DNA of 64,000 nt from positions 2,170,001-2,234,000 of the forward strand of contig OZ245804.1 in the NCBI GenBank assembly GCA_965228265.1, written 5' to 3'. Each line of letters opens with the position of its first letter. Within the stretch, counting starts at the first letter, position 1. This document shows positions 1 through 9,541 of the stretch, in pieces. A model generated the notes under the pieces. The model had not been told where the DNA came from, did not search any database, and saw nothing but the letters and a program-made list of their open reading frames with translations. Source of the DNA: GCA-2732755 sp965228265. GTDB taxonomy: Bacteria; Planctomycetota; Phycisphaerae; Phycisphaerales; UBA1924. A program made the position numbers and the translations under genes.

Positions 1-3000
1 CGGCGACGGTCGTTGAAAACGCACCGGCAGGCACGGTCGTCGCGACCATGTCCGTCGCCGATCCGGACGCGGGCGACTCGCACACGTTCGAGCTTGTCGG
101 CGACGCGGACGGTCGGTTCACGATCGACCCAGACTCTGGCGTGGTGACTGTCGCCGATGGCGCCGAACTCGATCACGAATCGGTGGGCGAGCACGAAGTC
201 GTCGTGCGCGTGACAGACGCCGAGGGTGCGACGTACGACGAAACACTCTCGATCACGGTCTCCGATGCGAACGAGGCGCCGACCGAGATTCAACTCGCCG
301 GCGGCTCTGTGGCCGAGGACGCTGAGCCTGGCACGTACGTGGGCACCGCCACGGCCTCTGATCAGGATGCGGGCGACTCGCATTCGTACGAACTTGTCGG
401 CGACGCGGAGGGTCGGTTCACGATCGACCCCGACACCGGCGTGGTAACTGTCGCCGACGGTGCCGAGCTCGATCACGAATTGGCGTCCTCGCACGAGATC
501 ACGATCCGCGTGACAGATGCGCAGGGCGAGACGTACGACGAGACGCTCGAAGTGTCGGTCACCGATGTCAACGAAGCCCCGACTGAGGTTGCGTTCGCGG
601 GCGGCACGGTCGCGGAGAACTCAGCGGCCGGCACGGTCGTGGGCACGGTGTCAGTCACCGATCCGGACGCGGGTGATTCGCACAGCTACACGCTCGTCGA
701 TGATGCCGACGGCCGATTCACGATCAATGCGGAGGGGCAGATCACCGTCGCCGAGGGCGCCGACCTGAACTACGAGGCCGAGAACGCCCACCAGGTCACC
801 GTTCGCGTCACCGACGAATCGGGCGAAACTGTCGAAGAGGTTATCGATATCACCGTGGCCAACGTGATGGAAACGCTCGTGGTCACCGGCAACGAGACGC
901 TGCACGCGTCCGACGGGCCCTTCGAACATGTTGTCATCAACGGGGGCTACATCGAGATCGACGGCAATGCCGAGATCTCGGGCAATCTGACCATCGAGAA
1001 CGCCGCGCGCATCAACGGCGGCGAGATCTCGGTCACCGGCGATGTGACGACCACGGACACCAGCTACCACGGCTCCGCGGTCATCGTGCTCTCGGGTGAG
1101 GGGGCGCAAACGATCTCGACCGGCGACGGCACGGGTGAGCTGCACAACGTCTCGATCGAGAACACCTCTGGCCAGGTCACGATCGAGGGCGATCTGCAGA
1201 TCTCGGGCAACTACACGGACAACGGCAACACGGTCGACGCCACCGGAGCCACCGTCGAGTTGCAGGGCAACGCCAATGTCGATGGCTCGGGCACGAGCTT
1301 CGGCGATGTGGACCTCAACGGCGGGTACTTCGAGATCTCGGAGATGCACATCGACGGTGATCTGACCATCGAAAACGCCGCCCGCATCAACGGCGGCGAG
1401 ATCTCGGTCACCGGCGATGTGACGACCACCGACACCAGCTACCACGGCTCGGCGGTGATCGTGCTCTCGGGTAATGATGCGCAGACAATCTCAACCGGTG
1501 ACGGCACGGGCGAACTGCACAACGTCTCGATCGAGAACACCTCTGGCCAGGTCACAATCGAGGGGGATCTCCAGATCTCTGGCAACTACACGGACAACGG
1601 CAACGCGGTCGATGCCACCGGCGCGACCGTCGAATTGCAGGGCAACGCGAGCGTCACAGGCTCGGACACGAGCTTCGGCGATGTGGACCTCAACGGCGGG
1701 TACTTCGAGATCTCGGAGATGCACGTCGACGGCGACCTGACCATCGAGAACGCCGCCCGCATCAACGGCGGCGAGATCTCGGTGACGGGCGATGTGACGA
1801 CCACGGACACCAGCTACCACGGCTCGGCGGTGATCGTGCTCTCGGGCGACGGCGCGCAGTCGATCTCGACCGGCGACGGGACGGGCGAACTGCACAACGT
1901 CTCGATCGAGAACACCTCTGGCCAGGTCACGATCGAGGGGGATCTGCAGATCTCTGGCAACTACACGGACAACGGTAACACGGTCGACGCCACCGGCGCC
2001 ACAGTCGAGCTGCAGGGCAACGCGAGCGTCACAGGCTCGGGCACGAGCTTCGGCGATGTGGAGCTTAACGGCGGGTACTTCGAGATCTCGGAGATGCACG
2101 TCGACGGCGACCTGACCATCGAGAATGCCGCGCGCATCAACGGCGGCGAGATCTCGGTGACGGGCGATGTGACCACTACGGACACCAGCTACCACGGCTC
2201 CGCGGTCATCGTGCTGAGCGGTGATAGCGCGCAGACGATCTCGACCGGCGACGGGACGGGCGAGCTGCACAACGTCTCGATCGAGAACACCTCTGGCCAG
2301 GTCACGATCGAGGGCGATCTGCAGATCTCGGGAAACTACACGGACAACGGCAACGCGGTCGACGCCACCGGCGCGAATGTGGAGCTTCAGGGCAACGCCA
2401 ACGTCACAGGCTCGGGCACGAGCTTCGGCGATGTGGAACTCAACGGCGGGTACTTCGAGATCTCGGAGATGCACGTCGACGGCGACCTGACCATCGAGAA
2501 TGCCGCGCGCATCAACGGCGGCGAGATCACGGTCACCGGCGATGTGACGACCACCGACACCAGCTACCACGGCTCGGCTGTCATCGTGCTGAGCGGTGAT
2601 GGTGCGCAGACGATCTCGACCGGCGACGGGACGGGTGAGCTTCACAACATCTCGATCGAGAACACCTCTGGCCAAGTCACGATCGAGGGCGATCTGCAGA
2701 TCTCGGGCAACTACACGGACAACGGCAACACGGTCGATGCCACCGGCGCCACCGTCGAGCTGCAGGGCAACGCATCTCTCTCCGGACAAGCAACGCGCTT
2801 CGGGGACATGACTGTCAATGCGGGGTATCTGGAGCTCGATGGCGACATCTATATCGAGGGCGATATCACCGTCGAGAATCTCGCCAGGATCAACGGCGGA
2901 ATCATCTACGTCGCTGGCGAAATCGTGGACAACGACGGGAACTGGCACGGGACGGGTGATATCCAGCCGTGGGTCATCAACGAAGCGCCGACCGATCTCG

Positions 3001-6000
3001 AGTTTGAGGGCGGGACGGTCAACGAGAACGCGCCGGCTGGCACGTTCGTGGCGCAGGCCACGGTCGTCGATGTGGACGAAGGCGACACGCACAGCTATGA
3101 GCTGGTCGACGACGCCGACGGCCGATTCCAGATCGATGGCAACGGAAGAATCACGGTTGCCGACGGCGCCGATCTCGATCACGAAGCAGCCGATGAACAT
3201 TCGGTGACGGTTCGCGTGACCGATGCCGCCGGGGAAACGTATGAAGAGGCGTTGACGATCGCGATTGCGGATGTCAACGAAGCGCCCACGGCTGTCACGC
3301 TCGACGCGAACATCGCAGATGAGAACATCGTGCGCGTCACCATCGGCGGTGAGCGTGGCGGCGGAGGCGGAAGTACCGGTGCTCCCAACTACCAGATTCT
3401 CGTCGACGGCGAGGTTGTGAAATCGGGCACGGCAGACTGGATGGACATGTCGCGTTTCAGCGATCAGGACCCCGAAAGCCGCTGGCACGAACTGGAGATC
3501 GAAATTCCCGGCGATGCCGCCCCCGAACAGGTCGAAGTCCGTTTCACCAACGACAGTTATGGCGGGACCCGCGACACCGACCGGAACCTCTACGTTGACA
3601 GCATCGAGGTCAACGGCAAGACGTACGAAGCGGAGAGCAGCGACACAGACTACGAGCGCAGCTGGAGCACGATAGGCGGTCAGGAAGGCATGTACTGGAA
3701 CGGGACGCTCGTCTTCGACACGACCGACGCACCCGAGCCGATGCATGCCGTGGTCGCCGAGAACGTACCAGGCGCAATCGTCGGACAGCTCGGTGTCGTC
3801 GATCCCGACGCAGATGACGATGCGGGCTATGCCGTCAGCGATAACCGATTTGAGGTCACCCCGGACGGTGTTCTGAAGCTACGCGACGGCGTCACGCTCG
3901 ATCACGAGACCGAGCCCGTCGTCTCGGTCGAGGTCATCGGCACAGACAGCGCCGGCAACGACATCGACGCCACCTTCCGCATCGGTGTCGCGGACACCAA
4001 CGACGCCCCGCTCGACCTCCAGCTCACGGGCCAGACAGTCAACGAGAATGCGTCAGCGGGCACCGTCGTCGGCACAATCTCCTTCACGGACGTGGACGCT
4101 GATGACACCCACGTCCTGGAGCTGGTTGATGACGCCGGTGGCCGATTCGCCATCGACGCGGATGGCAACATCACCGTCGCCGAAGGCGCCGAACTGGATC
4201 ACGAGACCGGTGCTTCGCACGAGATCGTTGTTCGCGTGATCGATGCCGAGGGCGCGACGATCGAACAGGCATACACCATCGATGTCACCGATGTGAACGA
4301 GGGCATCGAGAGCCTGAGCTTCACGGGCGGCACCGTCACCGAGAACGCCTCGCCCGGCACGGTCGTCGCGTCGGCGAGCGTGACCGACCCGGACGCCAAC
4401 GAAACGCACAGCTACGAGCTGATCGACAGCGCCGGTGGACGTTTCGAGATCGACGCCGAAGGCAACATCACCGTCGCCGAGGGTGCCGATCTCAACCACG
4501 AAGATGCGGCTTCGCACACCATCACCGTCCGCGCGACGGACTCGGCCGGCCACACCATCGAGCGTGAGCTCGTCATCGATGTGTCGGATGTGAACGAGGG
4601 CATCGAGAGCCTGAGCTTTACGGGCGGCACCGTCACCGAGAACGCCTCGCCCGGCACGGTCGTCGCGTCGGCGAGCGTGACCGACCCGGACGCCAACGAA
4701 ACGCACAGCTACGAGCTGATCGACAGCGCCGGCGACCGGTTCGAGATCGATGCCAGCGGCAACATCACCGTCGCCGAGGGGGCCGATCTCAACCACGAGG
4801 CCGCGTCTTCGCACATCGTGACCGTCCGCGCCACGGACTCGGCAGGTCACACCATCGAGCGTGAGCTCGTCATCGATGTCGCCGACGTCAACGAGACGCC
4901 CGACGAACTCACGTTCACCGGAGGCAGCGTTCAGGAGAACGCCCCCATAGGCACAGTCGTGGCCTCCGCGAATGTCAGCGATCCCGACGCGGGCGAAACC
5001 TTCAGTTACGAGCTGCTCGACAACGCGGGCGGCCGATTCGTGATTGACGGCTCGGGCAACATTGTCCTGGCCGATGGATCGGGTCTCGACCATGAGGCCG
5101 CCGATTCGCACGAAGTCACCGTTCGCGCCACGGACTCCGCAGGCAACACCATTGAGCGGACAGTCGTGATCGAAGTCACAGATGTCAACGAGTCACCTGT
5201 CGAACTGGCCTTCTCGGGTGGCAACGTGCCTGAGAACGCGGCTCCGGGCACGGTCGTCGCCACGGCTGCCGTGGCAGATGTCGATGCGGGTGACAGTCAT
5301 ACTTACGAACTGGTCGGTGATGCCGACGGCCGATTTACGATCGATGCCGACGGCAACATCACCGTCGCCGAGGGAGCCGATCTCAACCACGAGGCCGCGT
5401 CTTCGCACACCGTGACCGTCCGCGCCACGGACTCGGCCGGCCACACCATCGAGCGTGAGCTCGTCATTGACGTATCGGATGTGAACGAAGGTATCGAGTC
5501 GCTCAGCTTCACGGGCGGGACTGTCGACGAGAACGCTTCGGCAGGCACGGTCGTCGCTTCGGCGAGCGTGGTCGATCCGGACGCGGACGAAGCCCACACG
5601 TACGAACTGGACGGCGATGCCGACGGCCGATTCACGATCGACGCGGATGGCAACATCACCGTCGCCGAGGGAGCCGACCTCAACCACGAGGCCGCGTCTT
5701 CGCACACCGTGACCGTCCGCGCCACGGACTCGGCGGGCCACACCATCGAGCGTGAGCTCGTCATTGACGTGTCGGATGTGAACGAAGGTATCGAGTCGCT
5801 CAGCTTCACGGGCGGGACTGTCGACGAGAACGCTTCGGCAGGCACGGTCGTCGCTTCGGCGAGCGTGGTCGATCCGGACGCGGACGAAGCCCACACGTAC
5901 GAACTGGTCGGCGATGCCGACGGCCGATTCACGATCGACGCGGATGGCAACATCACCGTCGCCGAGGGAGCCGACCTCAACCACGAGGCCGCGTCTTCGC

Positions 6001-7211
6001 ACACCGTGACCGTCCGCGCCACAGACTCGGCCGGCCACACCATCGAGCGTGAGCTCGTCATCGACGTGTCGGATGTGAACGAAGGTATCGAGTCGCTCAG
6101 CTTCACGGGCGGGACTGTCGACGAGAACGCTTCGGCAGGCACGGTCGTCGCTTCGGCGAGCGTGGTCGATCCGGACGCGGACGAAGCCCACACGTACGAA
6201 CTGGTCGGCGATGCCGACGGCCGATTCACGATCGACGCGGATGGCAACATCGCCGTCGCCGAGGGAGCCGACCTCAACCACGAGGCCGCGTCTTCGCACA
6301 CCGTGACCGTCCGCGCCACGGACTCGGCGGGCCACACCATCGAGCGTGAGCTCGTCATTGACGTCTCGGATGTGAACGAGGCACCTCTCGCACTGACATT
6401 CAGCGGCGGGGAGGTCTCCGAAGACGCGATGGGCGGCACGGTCGTGGCGTCCGCAAGCGTGACAGATGTCGACCAGGGCGAGACCTTCTCCTACCAACTC
6501 GTTGACGATGCGGGCGGGCGATTCACAATCGATGCCGACGGCAACGTTCTGGTGTCCGGTGACGGCGTCCTCGACTTCGAGACAGCCAAGTCGCACGAGA
6601 TCACGGTCCGCGTCACGGACTCGGGTGGGCACACGATCGAGCGCACGCTCACGATCGAGATCACAAACGTGAACGAGGCAGTGGCGGAAGAAGCAGAAGC
6701 CGAGGTCGCTGAAGCGCAGCAAGCCGCAGGCGCTGCCAGGGTTGCCGCTTACGAGATGCGCCAGGATACGTCTGATCCGCAGGCCGAGGGCGGCGACACA
6801 GACAGAGACGGCGCAGGCATGGACGAGCCGTATGCGGCTGATGCCAACGGCGACCGGGAAGTGCCAACTGCCTCTGAGACCTTGAACTGGATCGCCGCGG
6901 AAGTCGAGGAACTGACCGAGTTGGCCAAGTCCGTCGATACGGCGGACATCCAATTCTCGGACTCCACTACAAGCGGTGGGGAGGCGGCCTTTGAAGATGT
7001 CTTCGTCCAGCGCAACACCGAAGACGACATCGAGGAACCGAGGGGATCAACCGAAGAAGCCCCCGAGTATGAGCGTGCGTCGGACGGCTTCATCGGGAAG
7101 TTCTGGACCATGCTGCGTGCTGGCTTCGGGACGACGAACAAGGTCGACGAATCCCAGGCTGCCGGCACACACGCCGATCGAGGCCATCAGAGCCGTTCAC
7201 GCAGGAAGTAA
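1..7211 (+). CDS. Giant cadherin-repeat / beta-solenoid surface protein (5' end outside window)
   Basis: The reading frame is open from base 3, so the start lies upstream; about 2400 residues are visible. I count about 14 cadherin-like domains of roughly 99 residues, each with a GGTV.EN start, a DPDA/DVDA calcium-type motif and a DVNE linker. Between the third and fourth lies a block of five near-identical 125-residue units plus a degenerate sixth (about 985-2960), rich in short G-x-x-x strands as in a right-handed beta-solenoid. A CBM60-like calcium-dependent carbohydrate-binding domain follows the fourth cadherin unit (about 3327-3650). The last 180 residues are acidic, with no LPXTG, PEP-CTERM or transmembrane anchor, and end in a basic SRSRRK tail. 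It is most likely an exported adhesin or matrix protein. The PilZ, GAF-HlyD and M50 genes follow directly and probably serve its export; that link is inference. Confidence 0.9.
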   Translation, partial: ATVVENAPAGTVVATMSVADPDAGDSHTFELVGDADGRFTIDPDSGVVTVADGAELDHESVGEHEVVVRVTDAEGATYDETLSITVSDANEAPTEIQLAGGSVAEDAEPGTYVGTATASDQDAGDSHSYELVGDAEGRFTIDPDTGVVTVADGAELDHELASSHEITIRVTDAQGETYDETLEVSVTDVNEAPTEVAFAGGTVAENSAAGTVVGTVSVTDPDAGDSHSYTLVDDADGRFTINAEGQITVAEGADLNYEAENAHQVTVRVTDESGETVEEVIDITVANVMETLVVTGNETLHASDGPFEHVVINGGYIEIDGNAEISGNLTIENAARINGGEISVTGDVTTTDTSYHGSAVIVLSGEGAQTISTGDGTGELHNVSIENTSGQVTIEGDLQISGNYTDNGNTVDATGATVELQGNANVDGSGTSFGDVDLNGGYFEISEMHIDGDLTIENAARINGGEISVTGDVTTTDTSYHGSAVIVLSGNDAQTISTGDGTGELHNVSIENTSGQVTIEGDLQISGNYTDNGNAVDATGATVELQGNASVTGSDTSFGDVDLNGGYFEISEMHVDGDLTIENAARINGGEISVTGDVTTTDTSYHGSAVIVLSGDGAQSISTGDGTGELHNVSIENTSGQVTIEGDLQISGNYTDNGNTVDATGATVELQGNASVTGSGTSFGDVELNGGYFEISEMHVDGDLTIENAARINGGEISVTGDVTTTDTSYHGSAVIVLSGDSAQTISTGDGTGELHNVSIENTSGQVTIEGDLQISGNYTDNGNAVDATGANVELQGNANVTGSGTSFGDVELNGGYFEISEMHVDGDLTIENAARINGGEITVTGDVTTTDTSYHGSAVIVLSGDGAQTISTGDGTGELHNISIENTSGQVTIEGDLQISGNYTDNGNTVDATGATVELQGNASLSGQATRFGDMTVNAGYLELDGDIYIEGDITVENLARINGGIIYVAGEIVDNDGNWHGTGDIQPWVINEAPTDLEFEGGTVNENAPAGTFVAQATVVDVDEGDTHSYELVDDADGRFQIDGNGRITVADGADLDHEAADEHSVTVRVTDAAGETYEEALTIAIADVNEAPTAVTLDANIADENIVRVTIGGERGGGGGSTGAPNYQILVDGEVVKSGTADWMDMSRFSDQDPESRWHELEIEIPGDAAPEQVEVRFTNDSYGGTRDTDRNLYVDSIEVNGKTYEAESSDTDYERSWSTIGGQEGMYWNGTLVFDTTDAPEPMHAVVAENVPGAIVGQLGVVDPDADDDAGYAVSDNRFEVTPDGVLKLRDGVTLDHETEPVVSVEVIGTDSAGNDIDATFRIGVADTNDAPLDLQLTGQTVNENASAGTVVGTISFTDVDADDTHVLELVDDAGGRFAIDADGNITVAEGAELDHETGASHEIVVRVIDAEGATIEQAYTIDVTDVNEGIESLSFTGGTVTENASPGTVVASASVTDPDANETHSYELIDSAGGRFEIDAEGNITVAEGADLNHEDAASHTITVRATDSAGHTIERELVIDVSDVNEGIESLSFTGGTVTENASPGTVVASASVTDPDANETHSYELIDSAGDRFEIDASGNITVAEGADLNHEAASSHIVTVRATDSAGHTIERELVIDVADVNETPDELTFTGGSVQENAPIGTVVASANVSDPDAGETFSYELLDNAGGRFVIDGSGNIVLADGSGLDHEAADSHEVTVRATDSAGNTIERTVVIEVTDVNESPVELAFSGGNVPENAAPGTVVATAAVADVDAGDSHTYELVGDADGRFTIDADGNITVAEGADLNHEAASSHTVTVRATDSAGHTIERELVIDVSDVNEGIESLSFTGGTVDENASAGTVVASASVVDPDADEAHTYELDGDADGRFTIDADGNITVAEGADLNHEAASSHTVTVRATDSAGHTIERELVIDVSDVNEGIESLSFTGGTVDENASAGTVVASASVVDPDADEAHTYELVGDADGRFTIDADGNITVAEGADLNHEAASSHTVTVRATDSAGHTIERELVIDVSDVNEGIESLSFTGGTVDENASAGTVVASASVVDPDADEAHTYELVGDADGRFTIDADGNIAVAEGADLNHEAASSHTVTVRATDSAGHTIERELVIDVSDVNEAPLALTFSGGEVSEDAMGGTVVASASVTDVDQGETFSYQLVDDAGGRFTIDADGNVLVSGDGVLDFETAKSHEITVRVTDSGGHTIERTLTIEITNVNEAVAEEAEAEVAEAQQAAGAARVAAYEMRQDTSDPQAEGGDTDRDGAGMDEPYAADANGDREVPTASETLNWIAAEVEELTELAKSVDTADIQFSDSTTSGGEAAFEDVFVQRNTEDDIEEPRGSTEEAPEYERASDGFIGKFWTMLRAGFGTTNKVDESQAAGTHADRGHQSRSRRK
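985..2865 (+). repeat. Five tandem 375-bp repeats inside the giant gene
   Basis: The sequence ccatcgag recurs at 991, 1366 (there ccatcgaa), 1741, 2116 and 2491, exactly 375 bp apart. A diverged sixth unit begins near 2868, shifted by one codon. The units differ at only a few percent of positions by eye. Each encodes 125 residues beginning near GDLTIENAARINGG. Such identity suggests recent amplification or gene conversion, and the region will be prone to length variation and assembly error. Confidence 0.95.
5354..6541 (+). repeat. Tandem 297-bp cadherin-unit repeats
   Basis: The sequence caacat recurs at 5354, 5651, 5948 and 6245, exactly 297 bp (99 codons) apart. The intervening units are nearly identical at nucleotide level, differing for example by one Asp/Val codon and one Thr/Ala codon. 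Another diverged pair lies at about 4300-4880. The pattern points to recent duplication of single cadherin-like domains. Confidence 0.92.
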
Positions 7212-7223
7212 TCGGAGGAAGCC

Positions 7224-7649
7224 ATGAGCTCAGCAGAATCACAGAAGGGCGGCTTCGACGAGTGGGCCCAGGAACTGCTCACGGAACTCGAGCAGCAAAC
7301 CCCCGAAGCGATCAAGCGCATGCGTTCGTCCGAGCGCCACGAGGTGCAGAGCGCCGTCAAGATCCGCCCCGCCAACGCGAGCGACTTCGCAAAGCCGACG
7401 GTCGAGGGTGTGACAGGCGACGTCTCTCCGGGCGGCTGCCGCATCATGTCGAGCGTCCCGCTTCAGGTCGGCGATGTGTACAAACTGGAAATCGAGAAGG
7501 GCGAACTCGACCTGCCCATCCTGTATGCACGGTGTCTCCGCTGCCGCCTCGTGCGTGAAGACGCCTTCGAGACCGGTTTCGCATTCTTCACCACGATCAA
7601 GCTCGACGAGGCACGCACCGCCGATCCGATCATGGACAGCCTGCTCTAA
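7224..7649 (+). CDS. PilZ domain protein (predicted c-di-GMP receptor)
   Basis: This is a 141-residue soluble protein. Both signature PilZ motifs are visible: RxxxR as R34-SSE-R38, and D/NxSxxG as D66-VSPGG71. These bind cyclic di-GMP in the family. The rest is a single beta-barrel-sized domain after a short helical N-terminus. It starts 12 bp after the giant gene's stop with a GGAGGA ribosome binding site, and 23 bp separate it from the GAF-HlyD gene, so the genes are probably co-transcribed. Position suggests it lets c-di-GMP control synthesis or export of the adhesin. The motif assignment is seen; the role is inferred. Confidence 0.85.
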   Translation: MSSAESQKGGFDEWAQELLTELEQQTPEAIKRMRSSERHEVQSAVKIRPANASDFAKPTVEGVTGDVSPGGCRIMSSVPLQVGDVYKLEIEKGELDLPILYARCLRCRLVREDAFETGFAFFTTIKLDEARTADPIMDSLL

Positions 7650-7672
7650 CGAGATAAAGGACGGCACGTTCG

Positions 7673-9541
7673 ATGGATCAGACTGTCTCCAATACCAGCA
7701 CGCAGAGGCATCAGCCAGGGGTGGTCCGCAAGATCACCTCGCTGATCAACGATCTTGCGATCCGCAGCGAGTCGGCTTCCGCTTTCTATAAGCACGCCGC
7801 CGCCGCGATCGTGCACGGGTTCCAGAGCCCCTACGGCGAGCTCAGCGCCCGCTTCGGTGCAGAGGTCGTCGAGGACTACTGGCACACGGGCACCACAGAC
7901 CCGAACTTCTGGAAGAAACCGGTCCGCGACCTCATGGACGCATCCATGCGCGAAGCGCAGCCGATGGCTCAACGCTTCAGCGCACGCAACGCGGAACTCC
8001 AGATCGCGATGATCTCGGTGCTCCTGCGCGATGTCTCGGGCTCCATGATCGGTGTGCTCACCATCGTCGTGCGCTGCTCGGACGAGCAGCCTGCATCGAT
8101 GTACCGCGAACTGCTCGAGTCCTTCGCGGCCCAGATGGCCATCGGTGCCTCCCGCATTGAGGCCGCCCTCCGCGCACCGGAGCAGGCCGCGCCCGACGCG
8201 AGCATGTCCAAAGCCGCCAACTACACGTCGGGCGTGGAGATGGCATTCGCACTCGTTTCCAGCCTGCGGACGAAGCTCGGCTGCGAAATGGCTGCCATCG
8301 GCACCGCCGACGGGCCGCGCGTCAAGATCCAGGCCGTCTCCGGCTTCGACGAGGTCAGCGAGCGCGGTGAAGCCGTTCGCCTCATGAGCGACGCGATGGG
8401 GGAGGCCATCGACCGGGGCAAGACCATCGTCTATCAGCCCGCGTCGCGCGATGCCGCTGCGCCCGATGACGGCTACCGCATCCACAAGCGCTGGCACGAC
8501 AAGCTCGGCAGCTCGTGCCTCGCCTCGATCCCGATCCAGGCCGGCGACGACACCACCATGGTCGTCAGCCTCCGCCGCCGGACGGAACTCCCGTTCAACG
8601 CAGAAGAGCTCAGCACGATCGAAACACTCATGCAGCCCTACGCGCCCGCGTTCGGCCTCGTCGAGCGTGCCAACCGCTCCCTCCCCGCGCACGCCAAGCG
8701 CTCCCTCTCCGCTTCCATCCGGGGATGGATGGCGCCGCGAGGCTGGGGACGCAAGTTTGCAGCGCTCTGCATGATGGGCGTCATGGCCTGGGTCTGCTTC
8801 GGCTCGCTCGACTATTCAGTCTCCGCGCCGGCTGTCGTACGCCCCGCCGAGGCCAGACACATCGGAACACCCGCCGCGGGTGTGCTGCTCAGCGTGCACG
8901 CACTCGCGGGCGATACCGTCGAGAAGGGCCAGCTCCTGGCCGTGTTCGACGACACCGAACTCCAGCTCCAGCGCTCACAGCTCCTCTCAGAACTGCGCAT
9001 CGCGCAGATCAACGAGAACCGAGCCATCAGCGAAGGCCAGGGCGTCGATGCGGAACTCGCCCGCGCCGAGCAGGAGCTTACCCGCTCGAAACTCCAGGAA
9101 GTCGACCGCCAGATCGAGCTGACCAGGGTCGCTGCGCCCTTCGACGGCCAGATCCTCTCGGGCGATCTCCGCTCACGTGTCGGCGAAACCATGGCCCTCG
9201 GCACACCCATGTTCGAGATCGCCAGGCTCGACGAATGGACCATCGATGTCGAGATGCCCCAGCGCAGCGCCGCAGACCTCAGAGCAGGCCGCGTCGGCAC
9301 GTTCGCACCCAACGCCCGGCCCGAAAAAGTCTCCTCGCTCCAGCTCACCCGCGTCCAGCCCGTGGCAAAGCCGGTTGCTGGCAAGACCGTGTACATCACC
9401 GAGGCCGAACTCAGTGACGTGCACGACTGGATGAAACCGGGCATGGAAGGCATGGCGCGTGTCAGCTTCGGCAAACGACCCGTCTGGTGGGTCGCCTCGC
9501 ACCGCATCACCGACTACTTCAGGACGAAGTTCTGGCTATGA
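7673..9541 (+). CDS. GAF domain-HlyD membrane fusion protein
   Basis: This 622-residue protein has a cytoplasmic N-terminal half containing a GAF-like domain at about residues 180-330. One transmembrane helix begins near residue 362. A HlyD/biotinyl-lipoyl periplasmic adaptor domain follows (GTPAAGVLLSVHALAGD, then a coiled-coil hairpin and the second lipoyl half near APFDGQILSGDLRSRVGE). Membrane fusion proteins of type I secretion or RND pumps span the periplasm. A cytoplasmic GAF domain on one is unusual and suggests ligand control of export. Its stop overlaps the start of the M50 gene by ATGA, implying translational coupling. Confidence 0.88.
   Translation: MDQTVSNTSTQRHQPGVVRKITSLINDLAIRSESASAFYKHAAAAIVHGFQSPYGELSARFGAEVVEDYWHTGTTDPNFWKKPVRDLMDASMREAQPMAQRFSARNAELQIAMISVLLRDVSGSMIGVLTIVVRCSDEQPASMYRELLESFAAQMAIGASRIEAALRAPEQAAPDASMSKAANYTSGVEMAFALVSSLRTKLGCEMAAIGTADGPRVKIQAVSGFDEVSERGEAVRLMSDAMGEAIDRGKTIVYQPASRDAAAPDDGYRIHKRWHDKLGSSCLASIPIQAGDDTTMVVSLRRRTELPFNAEELSTIETLMQPYAPAFGLVERANRSLPAHAKRSLSASIRGWMAPRGWGRKFAALCMMGVMAWVCFGSLDYSVSAPAVVRPAEARHIGTPAAGVLLSVHALAGDTVEKGQLLAVFDDTELQLQRSQLLSELRIAQINENRAISEGQGVDAELARAEQELTRSKLQEVDRQIELTRVAAPFDGQILSGDLRSRVGETMALGTPMFEIARLDEWTIDVEMPQRSAADLRAGRVGTFAPNARPEKVSSLQLTRVQPVAKPVAGKTVYITEAELSDVHDWMKPGMEGMARVSFGKRPVWWVASHRITDYFRTKFWL

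Noticed and set aside
1491..3746. Long minus-strand open frame (751 codons) opposite the giant gene
   Set aside because: It mirrors the tandem repeats and codon bias of the plus-strand gene; its product is repetitive with no known domain or ribosome binding site.
985..6541. Regularly spaced repeats as a possible CRISPR array
   Set aside because: The periods are 375 and 297 bp, the whole unit is repeated, and they are in frame within one coding sequence.
5193..6953. Long minus-strand open frame (586 codons) opposite the cadherin units
   Set aside because: It is an antisense shadow of the 297-bp repeats.
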